Virus record (IMG/VR): IMGVR_UViG_3300042945_003593
Coordinates: 1-44,169 of that record
DNA: 44,169 bases
Source of the DNA: a virus
Strand: one strand, 5' to 3'
Every line of letters begins with the position of its first letter. Position 1 is the stretch's first letter. The notes beneath the pieces were generated by a model. The model worked only from the letters and a program-made list of their open reading frames with translations. It did not search any database and was not told the origin of the DNA. This document shows, one piece after another, positions 19,508-28,306 of this stretch. A program made the position numbers and the translations under genes.

Positions 19508-21232
19508 TTATTTTAATCCTTTCAATGATCTAACACTTGCTGAATGTAATTCAATATTTACACTCTTTGGTGTTATTTTTGCAACATCAATATTAATAGA
19601 ACTAGTCACATTCAAATCAGAATTTTCTTGATAAAAAACTCCATATCTATCTGACCATCCCCCTCTAATTATTGGATATTCACTTTTACCTATAACAATA
19701 TTACCATGTTCATCTAAACCTATATCATTTGGTTCAATAGCAGATGGATTATTAATTTGTTCTTGTAACCAATTAAATTTGTTTAATTCATTTCCTTCAT
19801 ACAAGAAATATAAATCAACAGAATCTACACCATCTATTGCTTCAATTATTGCTACTAAATCTGATTTAGGTATTCTGTCTCTTCGCTTATTATTTAAGAA
19901 ATACTGTGATACTCTTTCTACAATTTTTTCTCTGATTGTATCTACATCATATCCTTCATAAATAATTATAGACACATTAAGGACATATCTAGTAATTACA
20001 GGATCAAGAACTTTTACAGCAGTTGTAACTATCATTTGTCCAGATTCTTGTAAAAGTCTATAAATTGAGTCTTTTTCAGCATCAGAAAGAATAAATGTTT
20101 CTTGAGGAATTGTAAAATATTCTTCGTTTTTACGAACTCTTTTTAGAATATCTGGAATAGCAAAAACATAAATAACATTGTCATCTTCCAAAACATTATC
20201 ATCAAATGTTGAAAAACATTCAACTATGCTGAAATAATTCATTTTTTGTAAGAATATAGAATAATTTTCAGCATTTGCTAAAACAAAAGAACGGCTTGTT
20301 CTCGGTGCAACCAATCTTGTAAGTTCAATTGGTTCATGGTCTGAACCAAAAGTAATTGGTGTAACTAAACTTGTTGTTAAAGCCGAATTTAAATCAACAT
20401 CATTTCCTGTTACATCATAACCTGTTTCATCCCATCTAAACGAAACATTGTTTATGTTGGTTAGAATATTTCCAAAAGATCCATTAGTTATTAAATATTC
20501 TATTCTTATGGTTGAACCTGCTATCGGTATTTTTCCATTAAACCCAGTTCCAAAAAATATATCTACTCCAGATGTCATACCTGTTCTTATTAAGCAACCA
20601 GGTTTTTCATAAGGAATATCATATAAAGATTCATACTTTGGAAAATACTCACCATTTACATAAACTTTTACCATATTGTTATCTATCTCTTTCCTACCTC
20701 GTATATTTACTTCAAAAGATTGTAAAGGTGATCCAGTTCCTGTAAATGTTTGATTTTCCCAAGTTCCCTGAACTATTTTAACTTTAATTCTTTCACTATT
20801 TGTAATATTTATTCTTATCTCATCTTGATTCAAATCAAGAATGTAACTTTGGTTATTATTTAGACAAAATACTTTGGTATAATTTGGTATAATTATATTC
20901 TGTCCAACCATATCAACACTCTGTCCAGAATATTCAATAGATATATCTCCACTTGCAGCTATAGCACGAGTAGCAGAATGACCATTTGCCGCTGCAATAC
21001 CTATTACCGATTGTCTTCTTGAAGCCGTATTAATATTAAGTTCTGTTATACTATCTTCAATATAGTAGAATATCATTTGTGAAAGATTAATGAGGGTTTC
21101 TAATAATTGCCCCCAAGGAGAAGCTGGTGTAAATTGGTCTGCCGTTAAATTATAAACAGTTTGAAACCAAGTTCTTGCATCTTCATATAACCTTTGAAAA
21201 GTAATTCGATTTAACTTAAAAAATTGCTTCAT
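19508..21232 (-). CDS. Baseplate wedge protein, gp6 / baseplate J-like
   Basis: A 574-residue protein with the layout of the T4 gp6 / P2 gpJ family, which forms the inner ring of the contractile-tail baseplate. The N-terminal region (FQTVYNLTADQFTPASPWGQ, then LLETLINLSQMIFYYIEDSI) matches the usual opening helices, followed by AASGDISIEYSG strands. The middle has the typical VDIFFGTGFNGKIPIAGSTI segment, where the insertion domain contacts neighbours. The C-terminal part (VDTIREKIVERVSQYFLNNK, then IPKSDLVAIIEAIDGVDSVD) matches the conserved end of J-like proteins. T4 gp6 is 660 residues, so the length fits. It is the first gene of the operon transcribed from 21257 and is followed by fibre genes. 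The start is 25 bases after the promoter motif. Confidence 0.85.
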   Translation of the reverse strand: MKQFFKLNRITFQRLYEDARTWFQTVYNLTADQFTPASPWGQLLETLINLSQMIFYYIEDSITELNINTASRRQSVIGIAAANGHSATRAIAASGDISIEYSGQSVDMVGQNIIIPNYTKVFCLNNNQSYILDLNQDEIRINITNSERIKVKIVQGTWENQTFTGTGSPLQSFEVNIRGRKEIDNNMVKVYVNGEYFPKYESLYDIPYEKPGCLIRTGMTSGVDIFFGTGFNGKIPIAGSTIRIEYLITNGSFGNILTNINNVSFRWDETGYDVTGNDVDLNSALTTSLVTPITFGSDHEPIELTRLVAPRTSRSFVLANAENYSIFLQKMNYFSIVECFSTFDDNVLEDDNVIYVFAIPDILKRVRKNEEYFTIPQETFILSDAEKDSIYRLLQESGQMIVTTAVKVLDPVITRYVLNVSIIIYEGYDVDTIREKIVERVSQYFLNNKRRDRIPKSDLVAIIEAIDGVDSVDLYFLYEGNELNKFNWLQEQINNPSAIEPNDIGLDEHGNIVIGKSEYPIIRGGWSDRYGVFYQENSDLNVTSSINIDVAKITPKSVNIELHSASVRSLKGLK

Positions 21233-21256
21233 AAATAATATATTTTTGTAGTCTTA

Positions 21257-21265
21257 CTATATATC
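21257..21265 (-). promoter_or_regulatory. Candidate late promoter core GATATATAG
   Basis: A perfect motif copy on the minus strand with 24 bases to the ATG at 21232. It lies just after the strong terminator at 21294-21320, so the baseplate and fibre operon needs its own promoter at this place. Confidence 0.6.
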
Positions 21266-21293
21266 CTTGAAATTTCACAAGTATTATTTATAG

Positions 21294-21320
21294 AAAAAAA
21301 AAGCATCGCAAAAGCGATGC
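21294..21320 (-). terminator. Strong rho-independent terminator after gp25
   Basis: The stem GCATCGC-tttt-GCGATGC (7 GC-rich pairs) is followed, read leftward, by nine T residues. It lies 7 bases after the gp25 stop codon and separates the S1/gp25 transcript from the gp6 operon. Confidence 0.9.
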
Positions 21321-21326
21321 TCACTA

Positions 21327-21689
21327 TTAAATCTCAAATCCTAAAACTCGTTCTTGATTTATCAGAATATCTATAATAATGTTATCTTTATAAGTTCCTT
21401 TTGTTGTATCAACAATAGACCTAAGATTATATTTAGATGCTTCTGGAATATACTTTGAAAATTGACTATTAATTTCATTATAAATAGCAGCTCTATCAAA
21501 GAATGTTTCAAAAATAAATTGTTCTAAATCTACACCAAATTCAGGATCACCTAAAACATCACCTTTTTTCGTAAGAATAATCATTCTTACCTTTGAAATA
21601 AGTGCTTCTATTTCATCTTTAACTTCAAGACGATTATCTTGATAATAATCATCATTAGGCAGACGATTGTATATTTCACTTATAGCCAT
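21327..21689 (-). CDS. Baseplate wedge protein gp25 (GPW/gp25 family)
   Basis: A 120-residue protein, close to T4 gp25 (132 residues), a small wedge subunit that contacts the sheath and helps start sheath assembly. The conserved core is clear: an N-terminal helix (VKDEIEALISKVRMIILTKK), then GDVLGDPEFGVDLEQFIFE with the family's G-x-x-x-x-x-P-x-F-G pattern, and a C-terminal strand pair (DNIIIDILINQERVLGFEI). It begins three bases after the stop of the S1-like gene and is followed by a strong terminator, so the two form one short late transcript. Confidence 0.92.
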   Translation of the reverse strand: MAISEIYNRLPNDDYYQDNRLEVKDEIEALISKVRMIILTKKGDVLGDPEFGVDLEQFIFETFFDRAAIYNEINSQFSKYIPEASKYNLRSIVDTTKGTYKDNIIIDILINQERVLGFEI

Positions 21690-21692
21690 AAC

Positions 21693-22847
21693 TTATATAT
21701 TTACCATATTTAGTGTCATGCGTCTTTTATCTACATCAATCTTTTCAATTTTTACACGCAATTCATCAGAAACTTTCAAAGGAGCAGTTTTGAATTTTTT
21801 GAAATCCTTTTCTGAAAGTGCTCCAATTATATCATCTTCGATTTTTACTAATACAACATTAGGTTTAACTGATATAATATGACCTAAATACACTGGTTTT
21901 TGTCCTGTTTGTTCCATTTCAGAATCATATGTAGCAAGATTTTCATATTTTTGATTCATTGCTGTTTGGTCTACAAATGTTAAAATAATTCTATTATCAT
22001 TTGTAATTTCTTTAACCCAAAATTCAATCTCATGACCAGGTTTCCAAACACCTTTCTTGAACTCTTCAATATGATCTTTCGTCATTTCAGTTGTATGAAT
22101 CAGACCAGTCAATATCGTATTAAATTCAACAAAAATTCCAAATTTACTTGTTCCTGTAACTATACCTTTATATTTATCTACTTTATTCAATTTCTGAATT
22201 TCAATAGGAAGCATTGTTTTGATATATTTCTTATTAGAAAATATAAACATATCTGATTCAGCTAAATAATCTTCAACCATAACTTGAACATCTTTATTTA
22301 GATATAAATCAAAATCAAGAATTCTATTAGCGGCTGCTAAAGAACCAGGTAAAAATCCTTTAAGACCATTTACACTAACTAAAAATCCACCTTTGTTTCT
22401 CTCTAAAATGTGAGCAGTATAAATTGTTTTAGGATTTTTAATCTCTTGATAAAGATTTTCTTTTAAAGCATAAATATGTGCTCCCATAAGTGTACCTTCC
22501 ATTTCTGAACCATATTTAATAGTCATAACATGGGTAGGTAAAATTAAATTAGGAGATTGTTCTTCTAAATCCTCAATGAATTTTTCTACTGTTGAATCAA
22601 TCAATTTGAGAAATTCTTTCTCTTTACGAAGTTGAACGGTAATCTCACCATTGTCTTCTGTAATCACAGTAATTCTATCTTTACCAAATGGTATGATATT
22701 TGAGATTTTGTAAACACTACCCGATTGTAAATCTTTCGTGATTGTTTGGTTTTGGAGAATTTTTTCCAAATAAATCTCATCACTCATTGTCAAGAGATTA
22801 TCGTCAAAATTTCCGAAGAGGAGGTCAGCAACGACTTTTTCTGTCAT
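21693..22847 (-). CDS. S1-domain RNA-binding protein (ribosomal protein S1-like)
   Basis: A 384-residue protein if started at the MTEKVVADLLF methionine. I chose this ATG because AAGGAA lies about seven bases before it. A longer frame to 22958 would start upstream of the promoter-like motif at 22888 and overlap the next gene. Three S1-type OB-fold repeats are visible, at about residues 120-195 (AHILERNKGGFLVSVNGLKG), 205-285 (KYKGIVTGTSKFGIFVEFNT) and 310-384 (GHIISVKPNVVLVKIEDDII). S1 domains bind single-stranded RNA. In ribosomal protein S1 they hold mRNA on the 30S subunit. Co-transcription with gp25 implies late expression. A role in favouring phage mRNA is an inference; RNA protection or a structural role are alternatives. 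Confidence 0.75.
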   Translation of the reverse strand: MTEKVVADLLFGNFDDNLLTMSDEIYLEKILQNQTITKDLQSGSVYKISNIIPFGKDRITVITEDNGEITVQLRKEKEFLKLIDSTVEKFIEDLEEQSPNLILPTHVMTIKYGSEMEGTLMGAHIYALKENLYQEIKNPKTIYTAHILERNKGGFLVSVNGLKGFLPGSLAAANRILDFDLYLNKDVQVMVEDYLAESDMFIFSNKKYIKTMLPIEIQKLNKVDKYKGIVTGTSKFGIFVEFNTILTGLIHTTEMTKDHIEEFKKGVWKPGHEIEFWVKEITNDNRIILTFVDQTAMNQKYENLATYDSEMEQTGQKPVYLGHIISVKPNVVLVKIEDDIIGALSEKDFKKFKTAPLKVSDELRVKIEKIDVDKRRMTLNMVNI

Positions 22848-22887
22848 TTCGCATTTCCTTATAAATAATAAAAAAAAATTAACTTTT

Positions 22888-22896
22888 GTATATATC
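22888..22896 (-). promoter_or_regulatory. Candidate late promoter core, variant GATATATAC
   Basis: A one-base variant of the recurring motif, 40 bases before the chosen ATG at 22847. The distance matches the copies at 422 and 40844 and supports that start choice. Confidence 0.45.
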
Positions 22897-22929
22897 CATA
22901 AGGAAATTCTTTTTTTGAAATTTTCCGTA

Positions 22930-23154
22930 TTAATGAATTCTATTGTAAAATTCATCATAATCTAACCATTCAATAACAACATCACCGATGGCAGAATAAT
23001 GCTTGGATATTTCTTTTATAGAATTTATTACTAAAATTGTTTTAGTTAAAAATTCATGTAAAGCAATATTTTCATTATTAAATTCAACACCTTCTGCTAT
23101 TGCTCGTTCAACATCGGTATTGAAAAATCTAACATAAACAACAAATCGTTTCAT
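22930..23154 (-). CDS. Small hypothetical protein coupled to RNase H
   Basis: A 74-residue protein, MKRFVVYVRFFNTDVERAIA at its start, rich in acidic and aromatic residues and with no recognised family. Its ATG overlaps the stop of the RNase H gene by one base (TAATG), so the two are probably translated together. The length and the beta-helix-helix-beta look would suit a small regulatory or binding protein, but nothing more specific is visible. Confidence 0.6.
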   Translation of the reverse strand: MKRFVVYVRFFNTDVERAIAEGVEFNNENIALHEFLTKTILVINSIKEISKHYSAIGDVVIEWLDYDEFYNRIH

Positions 23155-24275
23155 TAGCCACCAAAAGAACTGAAAAATGAATCTAATTTATCATTTTTAC
23201 CAACTTTTGATCTTGGATCTTGAAAGTATTTAGTTCCTTTCAAAAATTCTTCTTTTTGTAATTTTTCTATTATTTCTGATGAATATTTTTCTTTGAATTC
23301 AACTAAAAGATTATTAGGGAAGAATTTGTGATGTAAGCACATTAATTTACAATTTCTTTCTATGTTTTGCTTTATAGCATCTTCATCAGTAGAAATAGAA
23401 GTTATAAATTTTATTGAATCATATAAAGCATTCTTAAAAAATTCAAAATCATTAACCAAATAATACAATGGTTTTTCGTTTATAGTTTTGAAATTTTTTA
23501 CAATTTTATCAGCAATTGTAGGAGTGATTCGCTTTTTCTTTCCATTTGAAGTCGTCCAAGTCCATACAGACGGAACATTATCTCCATCGTCTCCTATCAA
23601 TATTTTTTTCAATATAAAATCTTCAACACTAATATCTTCAATAGTTTCAACTTCTTCAATAACAGATTTTATTTTCAATCTTGAATTTGAAAAGACCTCA
23701 GAAACATTATAAATAGTTATTTCTAAACCATTTTCTGATAAGTCTGTTTTAGGATGCTTATACAATTTTGGAGTTTTAAAATTGTTGTTATAAACAATAG
23801 TAAAGTTGTTGGTTTTTGTATTATTTACAAGTTGAAGTAAGTCTTTGTCTTCACTAATGATTATACAATCATTTCCAGAACTATTTAATTTTTTTGACCA
23901 AAGGTATAGTAAATCATCTGCTTCTGAACCTTCAATTTTAGAAACCTTTACATTGTGTATATTTTGAATTTTCTCACAATAATCTTCTACAAACCTAAAA
24001 TATGCGTCCCAATTTACAGCATCATCATATTCTCTATTTGCTTTATATTCAGGATAATATGATTTTCTCCATGTTTTATTATCAAAACATAAAATAAAAC
24101 CAACAACACCTTCAAATTTTTCTAATAAGGAGAATAATGAATTACCGATTACATGGGAATATTCTATAATTTGTTCTTCTTTTTCAAACAAAACTTCGCT
24201 CTTTCGCATACCACTTTTGTATGCAAAGAGATTTTTTATAAAGAAATTATTCGCATCAATAAGAACATATAACAT
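23154..24275 (-). CDS. rnh: 5'-3' exonuclease / RNase H (FEN family, T4 Rnh-like)
   Basis: A 373-residue flap-nuclease family protein that would remove RNA primers and 5' flaps during lagging-strand synthesis. Metal-binding acidic motifs appear in the usual order: LIDANNFF (Asp7), FDNKTWRKSYYPEYKANR (about 64-81, with the basic helical-arch residues), EGSEADDLL (115-123), SEDKDLLQL (141-149) and, further on, IGDDGDNVPSV before the helix-hairpin-helix region (TPTIADKIVKNF). T4 RNase H is 305 residues, so this version has an extra 70 or so residues, including an acidic insert around 200-225. It is co-directional with the clamp loader and polymerase genes. Confidence 0.9.
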   Translation of the reverse strand: MLYVLIDANNFFIKNLFAYKSGMRKSEVLFEKEEQIIEYSHVIGNSLFSLLEKFEGVVGFILCFDNKTWRKSYYPEYKANREYDDAVNWDAYFRFVEDYCEKIQNIHNVKVSKIEGSEADDLLYLWSKKLNSSGNDCIIISEDKDLLQLVNNTKTNNFTIVYNNNFKTPKLYKHPKTDLSENGLEITIYNVSEVFSNSRLKIKSVIEEVETIEDISVEDFILKKILIGDDGDNVPSVWTWTTSNGKKKRITPTIADKIVKNFKTINEKPLYYLVNDFEFFKNALYDSIKFITSISTDEDAIKQNIERNCKLMCLHHKFFPNNLLVEFKEKYSSEIIEKLQKEEFLKGTKYFQDPRSKVGKNDKLDSFFSSFGG

Positions 24276-24344
24276 ATATTGAATTTCCTAATAAGTATCA
24301 TCAATTTAGATTTGTACAATTTAATGAATTTTTTTCAAAATTCT

Positions 24345-24929
24345 TTACCATAATCCAAATTGTGTCAATTGTGGAAGACCTTGATAAAACCAAAAGAATA
24401 CTTCACATTTACATTTCAAATATAGTATTTGATTTTCAAGTCTTGTTTTTATCAAGTTGTAAAGTTTAGAATCAGATTTTTTCAACTTCTCTGCTTCTTC
24501 ATCCTTTTGTAGTGTTAAAGTTAAAAATTGTTCAATTCTTTCTGAATTTTCATCTTTTTCTTGACCTAAAATATAAGTAAAACCTTTAAGCATATTTTTA
24601 TCACTATTGAATAAATACACATAATATGGAGCATAAGGCATTTTGTAGATTTCTTGTAAAGCCGATATAATATCATCATTTTTCAAAAATTTCAAAGCAT
24701 TTTTGCATCTTTCATATGATAAACCAACACTCTGAGGATAACCCTCTACCCATTTGAAAGAAGAAGCGGCACAAACAAATTCATCAGAATTAGAAATTTT
24801 GATTGTGATTGTATTATTATCTTGATTGTATTTTGCTGAACAATCTAAAGTTTTTAATACAATAGGAGAATCTTTTACATAAGGTAAAACTTCTGAAGAT
24901 TCGTTTATATTGTAATTTCTATTTTTCAT
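24345..24929 (-). CDS. Hypothetical protein, 194 residues
   Basis: I do not recognise this protein. The N-terminal 60 residues include beta strands (DNNTITIKISNSDEF), the middle is helical (LSYERCKNALKFL, IISALQEIYKM), and residues about 120-175 form a long charged helix (ENSERIEQFLTLTLQKDEEA). The end is aromatic (EVFFWFYQGLPQL). There is no membrane segment or signal peptide. It begins 3 bases after the stop of the 540-residue gene, so it belongs to the transcript from 26581. Confidence 0.6.
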   Translation of the reverse strand: MKNRNYNINESSEVLPYVKDSPIVLKTLDCSAKYNQDNNTITIKISNSDEFVCAASSFKWVEGYPQSVGLSYERCKNALKFLKNDDIISALQEIYKMPYAPYYVYLFNSDKNMLKGFTYILGQEKDENSERIEQFLTLTLQKDEEAEKLKKSDSKLYNLIKTRLENQILYLKCKCEVFFWFYQGLPQLTQFGLW

Positions 24930-24932
24930 AAA

Positions 24933-26555
24933 TTAATCAAATTTTATTCCTGTTTTCTTTGCATTTCTTGGTGATGCAATGCCTGTTTTTTCAATAGGTG
25001 CTTTTTGATTTTTTCTATCTTCTTCAAATTTTGCTTTTAAGTCAAGAGATCCATTTTTAAATGCCTCCCATATCGGTAATCCAGTAAATTGTGGATAAGA
25101 TTTTGCTATATCAAAACCGACTATATCTTCGGCTGTCGCTACAAATAATACAGCAGATGCTACATTTAATAGAAGAAGAATAAGACCAAATGTACCAGGA
25201 ACATATCCTGATGTAATCCATAAAGAATCTCTAACATCTAAAAAAGTACCTAAACCATTTTCTTCATTATAAGATTCTTGAACCAATTTATGTGCTGTAA
25301 ATCCTGAAACTAAACCTACTGTCGGATATGTATAACCTTTAATGCTTGATAATTGCTCTTGCACAAGAGCTTGTGTGCAAAGTTCAAGATTTCTTTCAAT
25401 TTCTTTATCATCAACCAATTCTCTTTCAAGTTTTAATAACCAATTAAAAGGTTTTTTTTCTCTCAATTCATAATACATAGTTTCAAAAATTGGATTATAT
25501 GATTGAAATTGAGAACTTTTGAAAGCATCAAATTGAGGAAGTGTTTCTTGTTTATTTTCTATAATTAAGAAAAATTCGTCACCATGCTCTTTAATTATAT
25601 TAGGGATAATTTCCCAAATTGATTCTTCAAGATTATTGAAAAAATTATTTTCAGAACTCTCATTAAAAGATATCATTGCTTTCACAGGTTCAACAACCTT
25701 TACTTGCTTAATTTTTTCGTCTGTTATTTTCATAACATCAGGCCACGCTTCTTCAACAGATTTTCTAATATCATTATTTGCATTATCTAAAACAAAATAC
25801 TTACTTACATCAGTTGCTAATTGTAAGACAGTTGCAGATTCTTGTAAAAATCCCTTTATATTACTTCCTCTGATAGCAAGAGCTGGAGATTCTAAAAAAT
25901 ATGGTGAATTACCAAAAACTTTTTGAATCTTTTCAGGTGATTTTAGCCATGCTTCTTTTACAATTTGATCTGTTAGATATATCACTAAAGCAACGAAATT
26001 CTCTACATCTTCTGAAATTTTTTCAATATAGTTTTTGATATTAGTCTTACCTATATTTCTTTCAGTTTTCATAATTAAATCATAATAAGAATTCTTTGAT
26101 GCTTCTATATCAGTTTTTATTCTTTCATCGTCAGACATTGCCAATTTATCCATATGACGATACATGTAAGGAATTTGATTGATATATTTCTCTCTATCTT
26201 CTTTATGTGCTTTAAGATTTTGCTCTGATTTTGTAGTTGCTGGTTCGGTTGATTTTAACTTTATTGGATTTTTTTCAGACCAATCGCCAAAACTTGCTTG
26301 TTTTTTTTCTTTAGCAATATCTCCACTTACATTACCAGAAAATCTATTAAAAGCACTTTTTATTTTATCTGGACTAAGAGTTACCGAATCATCTTGAGAA
26401 GATTCAATCAATAATTCTTCTTCTTTAGAACTCAAGTATTTCCAGTAAGCAATATCAATATTAGATTCTTTAAGATAGGTAAGTCCCGCTTTAATCTTAG
26501 TATCAAAAGAGGTGTAATTACAAATAGCTTCAATAATTGCTTTAGTATTACGCAT
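24933..26555 (-). CDS. Hypothetical protein, 540 residues, with C-terminal membrane-like segment
   Basis: This protein is not recognised. Residues 1-60 are helical and 60-130 polar and probably disordered (Lys, Glu, Thr, Pro). The bulk is alpha-helical. Near residue 455 lies the only strongly hydrophobic run (FGLILLLLNVASAVLFVATA), which could be a transmembrane helix or a buried hairpin. The last 60 residues are basic. It has its own perfect GATATATAG motif 25 bases before the ATG, the arrangement of late genes, so I favour a virion or assembly protein over a replication enzyme despite its place among replication genes. A portal- or neck-associated role cannot be excluded. Confidence 0.55.
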   Translation of the reverse strand: MRNTKAIIEAICNYTSFDTKIKAGLTYLKESNIDIAYWKYLSSKEEELLIESSQDDSVTLSPDKIKSAFNRFSGNVSGDIAKEKKQASFGDWSEKNPIKLKSTEPATTKSEQNLKAHKEDREKYINQIPYMYRHMDKLAMSDDERIKTDIEASKNSYYDLIMKTERNIGKTNIKNYIEKISEDVENFVALVIYLTDQIVKEAWLKSPEKIQKVFGNSPYFLESPALAIRGSNIKGFLQESATVLQLATDVSKYFVLDNANNDIRKSVEEAWPDVMKITDEKIKQVKVVEPVKAMISFNESSENNFFNNLEESIWEIIPNIIKEHGDEFFLIIENKQETLPQFDAFKSSQFQSYNPIFETMYYELREKKPFNWLLKLERELVDDKEIERNLELCTQALVQEQLSSIKGYTYPTVGLVSGFTAHKLVQESYNEENGLGTFLDVRDSLWITSGYVPGTFGLILLLLNVASAVLFVATAEDIVGFDIAKSYPQFTGLPIWEAFKNGSLDLKAKFEEDRKNQKAPIEKTGIASPRNAKKTGIKFD

Positions 26556-26580
26556 GGTAAATGAATTTAATTTATTTACC

Positions 26581-26589
26581 CTATATATC
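26581..26589 (-). promoter_or_regulatory. Candidate late promoter core GATATATAG
   Basis: A perfect motif copy on the minus strand, 25 bases before the ATG at 26555, in the 39-base gap after the ankyrin-like gene. Confidence 0.6.
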
Positions 26590-26594
26590 TAACT

Positions 26595-27329
26595 TTACTT
26601 TATTCCGTGAACAATTTTCAAAAAAACAGACTCTATTTCAGGTAAAAGACCCTTTCTTTTTCTAATTACAGGACTATTTTGAGTCTTATTACCAATTTCA
26701 TTACTTATTACAAATTTCTTTAATGGACTATGTGTGTATATTATATTTAAACTTTCACTAACTAAATCATTTATATTCCTTTCTCGTAAAAACGGAAGTT
26801 CTTCTTGAAATGAAATCATTGTCATAAGAATATCAATAGGTCTTGATTCCCAATCAGGATGTTCAACCCAAAAATCAAAACCTTCTTCAGCCAAACGAAA
26901 TAACATATCATTTCTTAAATATTGTATAGAAAGATATACCGCTTTTGAAGAATAATCATAATGACCTAAATCTAAAAGTGCATGAAATGTTGATAAAGCA
27001 TCTATCTTTATAGATAAGTCTAAAGCATGAATACCTCTTTTACAAAACTCTTCATTTACTTGCTCTTCTAAAATCATAGTTGAAGCCATCTTTAAATTGC
27101 TTCTACCATAATTTTTATACTTATGATTAGTAATCTCAAGAAAATTTTGAGAAATGTAAGCCATAGGTTCACATATTCCCAAAATTTTATGATTTGAAGG
27201 TAAATTAAATCTTTTAATTATATCTAATACACCATCAGATTCATCTATAATGATGTTTTTGAATAATAATAAATCTACAACAGATTTTATTTCCTTGTTA
27301 TAAAGTTCTATTGATTTCTTATTCTTCAT
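26595..27329 (-). CDS. Hypothetical protein with ankyrin-like helical repeats, coupled to clamp loader
   Basis: A 244-residue protein whose ATG overlaps the clamp-loader stop by one base (TAATG), implying coupled translation. Residues about 97-170 (GIHALDLSIKIDALSTFHAL, then SKAVYLSIQYLRNDMLFRLA) resemble two or three degenerate ankyrin repeats: an A-x-x-L-S-I helix, a second helix, and a G-[HF]-D/Y turn. The C-terminal 50 residues are basic and polar. In T4 the equivalent place after 44 and 62 is held by regA, but this protein is twice as long and does not resemble RegA. It may bind a replication or host protein; the sequence shows no enzyme motif. Confidence 0.55.
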   Translation of the reverse strand: MKNKKSIELYNKEIKSVVDLLLFKNIIIDESDGVLDIIKRFNLPSNHKILGICEPMAYISQNFLEITNHKYKNYGRSNLKMASTMILEEQVNEEFCKRGIHALDLSIKIDALSTFHALLDLGHYDYSSKAVYLSIQYLRNDMLFRLAEEGFDFWVEHPDWESRPIDILMTMISFQEELPFLRERNINDLVSESLNIIYTHSPLKKFVISNEIGNKTQNSPVIRKRKGLLPEIESVFLKIVHGIK

Positions 27330-28297
27330 TAAGATTTCATAAGCATTTGAATTTCAAAGAAACATCCATTTAATGCTACAATTGGATCTATACATTGATG
27401 TTTATCTGCTTGCCATTTACCTATCAAAACTAAAGACATTGGTATTTTGTTAATTAAATCTGGCTTATTTTCTGAAATCCATAATGGAAAATCATTATGC
27501 AGACTCATTAGAACATCATCTACTTTATTAGAGCAATTTTTTACTACATATTTGTAATTTTCAACAGGATCTGAATCTTTTTTCGTAATCAGTTCAAATA
27601 AATCATTAAATGAATAATTTAATTCCTTAATCTCATTCATTGTGATTTTATCTTTACCAGAGATATTCCAATTTTGAATTTTATTAATCATAGCTCTCAT
27701 ATCTGGAAAATTTCTTTTCACAAATTCAATGAGAGCATCTTTTTCAAAATCAATGTTAAGAGTTTTGAATAGAAAGGCGATTCTTTTTGCTTGATCTTTC
27801 ATCAATGCTAATTCTTCTTCTTTGTTTGCTGGATTAAAATCTAAAACAAAAAAACGAGAACGTATTGGATCTGGTATTTTATTTACATAATTTGCCGTAC
27901 CTATAAATCTAACCTTTGAGACATATCTTTCATCTTCCATTACGCCTCGTAAAGCCTTATAGAACTGATCTGATGCTCCATCCATCTCATCAAGAATTAC
28001 TATTTTCATAGAATCTTGACCATCTATGACAGATATTCTTTCGCAATATCCTTTAATTTTATCTCTAATAACATCTACTGATGATTCATCTGAAACATTA
28101 ATATACATATACGGATATTTATCTGCTATCGCTTTTGCAGTAGAGGTCTTACCCATACCTTGAGAACCAATCAATAATAGATGCTGTTGAATCTTATCTT
28201 GACCTATTGCATTTTTGATTCTCGGTGCAAGAATAATATCTTCAACTTTTTTAGGTCTAAATTTTTCTGTAAATAATTGTTCAAGGGCATTTGACAT
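27329..28297 (-). CDS. Clamp loader large subunit (AAA+ ATPase, gp44-like)
   Basis: A 322-residue RFC-type AAA+ ATPase that opens and loads the sliding clamp. Visible motifs are the N-terminal FTEKFRPKKVEDI box, Walker A GSQGMGKT (residues 44-51), Walker B VILDEMDG (100-107), sensor 1 FIGTANY (131-137) and the arginine-finger motif IRSRFF (145-150), here SRF where many family members have SRC. T4 gp44 has 319 residues. It follows the gp62-like gene by 9 bases and is coupled to the ankyrin-like gene, as expected for a clamp-loader operon. The loader would work with the probable clamp at 1-330. Confidence 0.92.
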   Translation of the reverse strand: MSNALEQLFTEKFRPKKVEDIILAPRIKNAIGQDKIQQHLLLIGSQGMGKTSTAKAIADKYPYMYINVSDESSVDVIRDKIKGYCERISVIDGQDSMKIVILDEMDGASDQFYKALRGVMEDERYVSKVRFIGTANYVNKIPDPIRSRFFVLDFNPANKEEELALMKDQAKRIAFLFKTLNIDFEKDALIEFVKRNFPDMRAMINKIQNWNISGKDKITMNEIKELNYSFNDLFELITKKDSDPVENYKYVVKNCSNKVDDVLMSLHNDFPLWISENKPDLINKIPMSLVLIGKWQADKHQCIDPIVALNGCFFEIQMLMKS

Positions 28298-28306
28298 ATC
28301 TTTACC

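Noticed and set aside
22848-22958. Upstream extension of the S1-like protein (MMNFTIEFIN...)
   Set aside because: It overlaps the 74-residue gene, runs through the promoter-like motif, and has no ribosome binding site. The ATG at 22847 has AAGGAA.
24307-24314. TAGATTTG host-type -7 box on the plus strand
   Set aside because: It points against all nearby genes and has no partner -33 box at the right distance. Expected by chance in AT-rich DNA.
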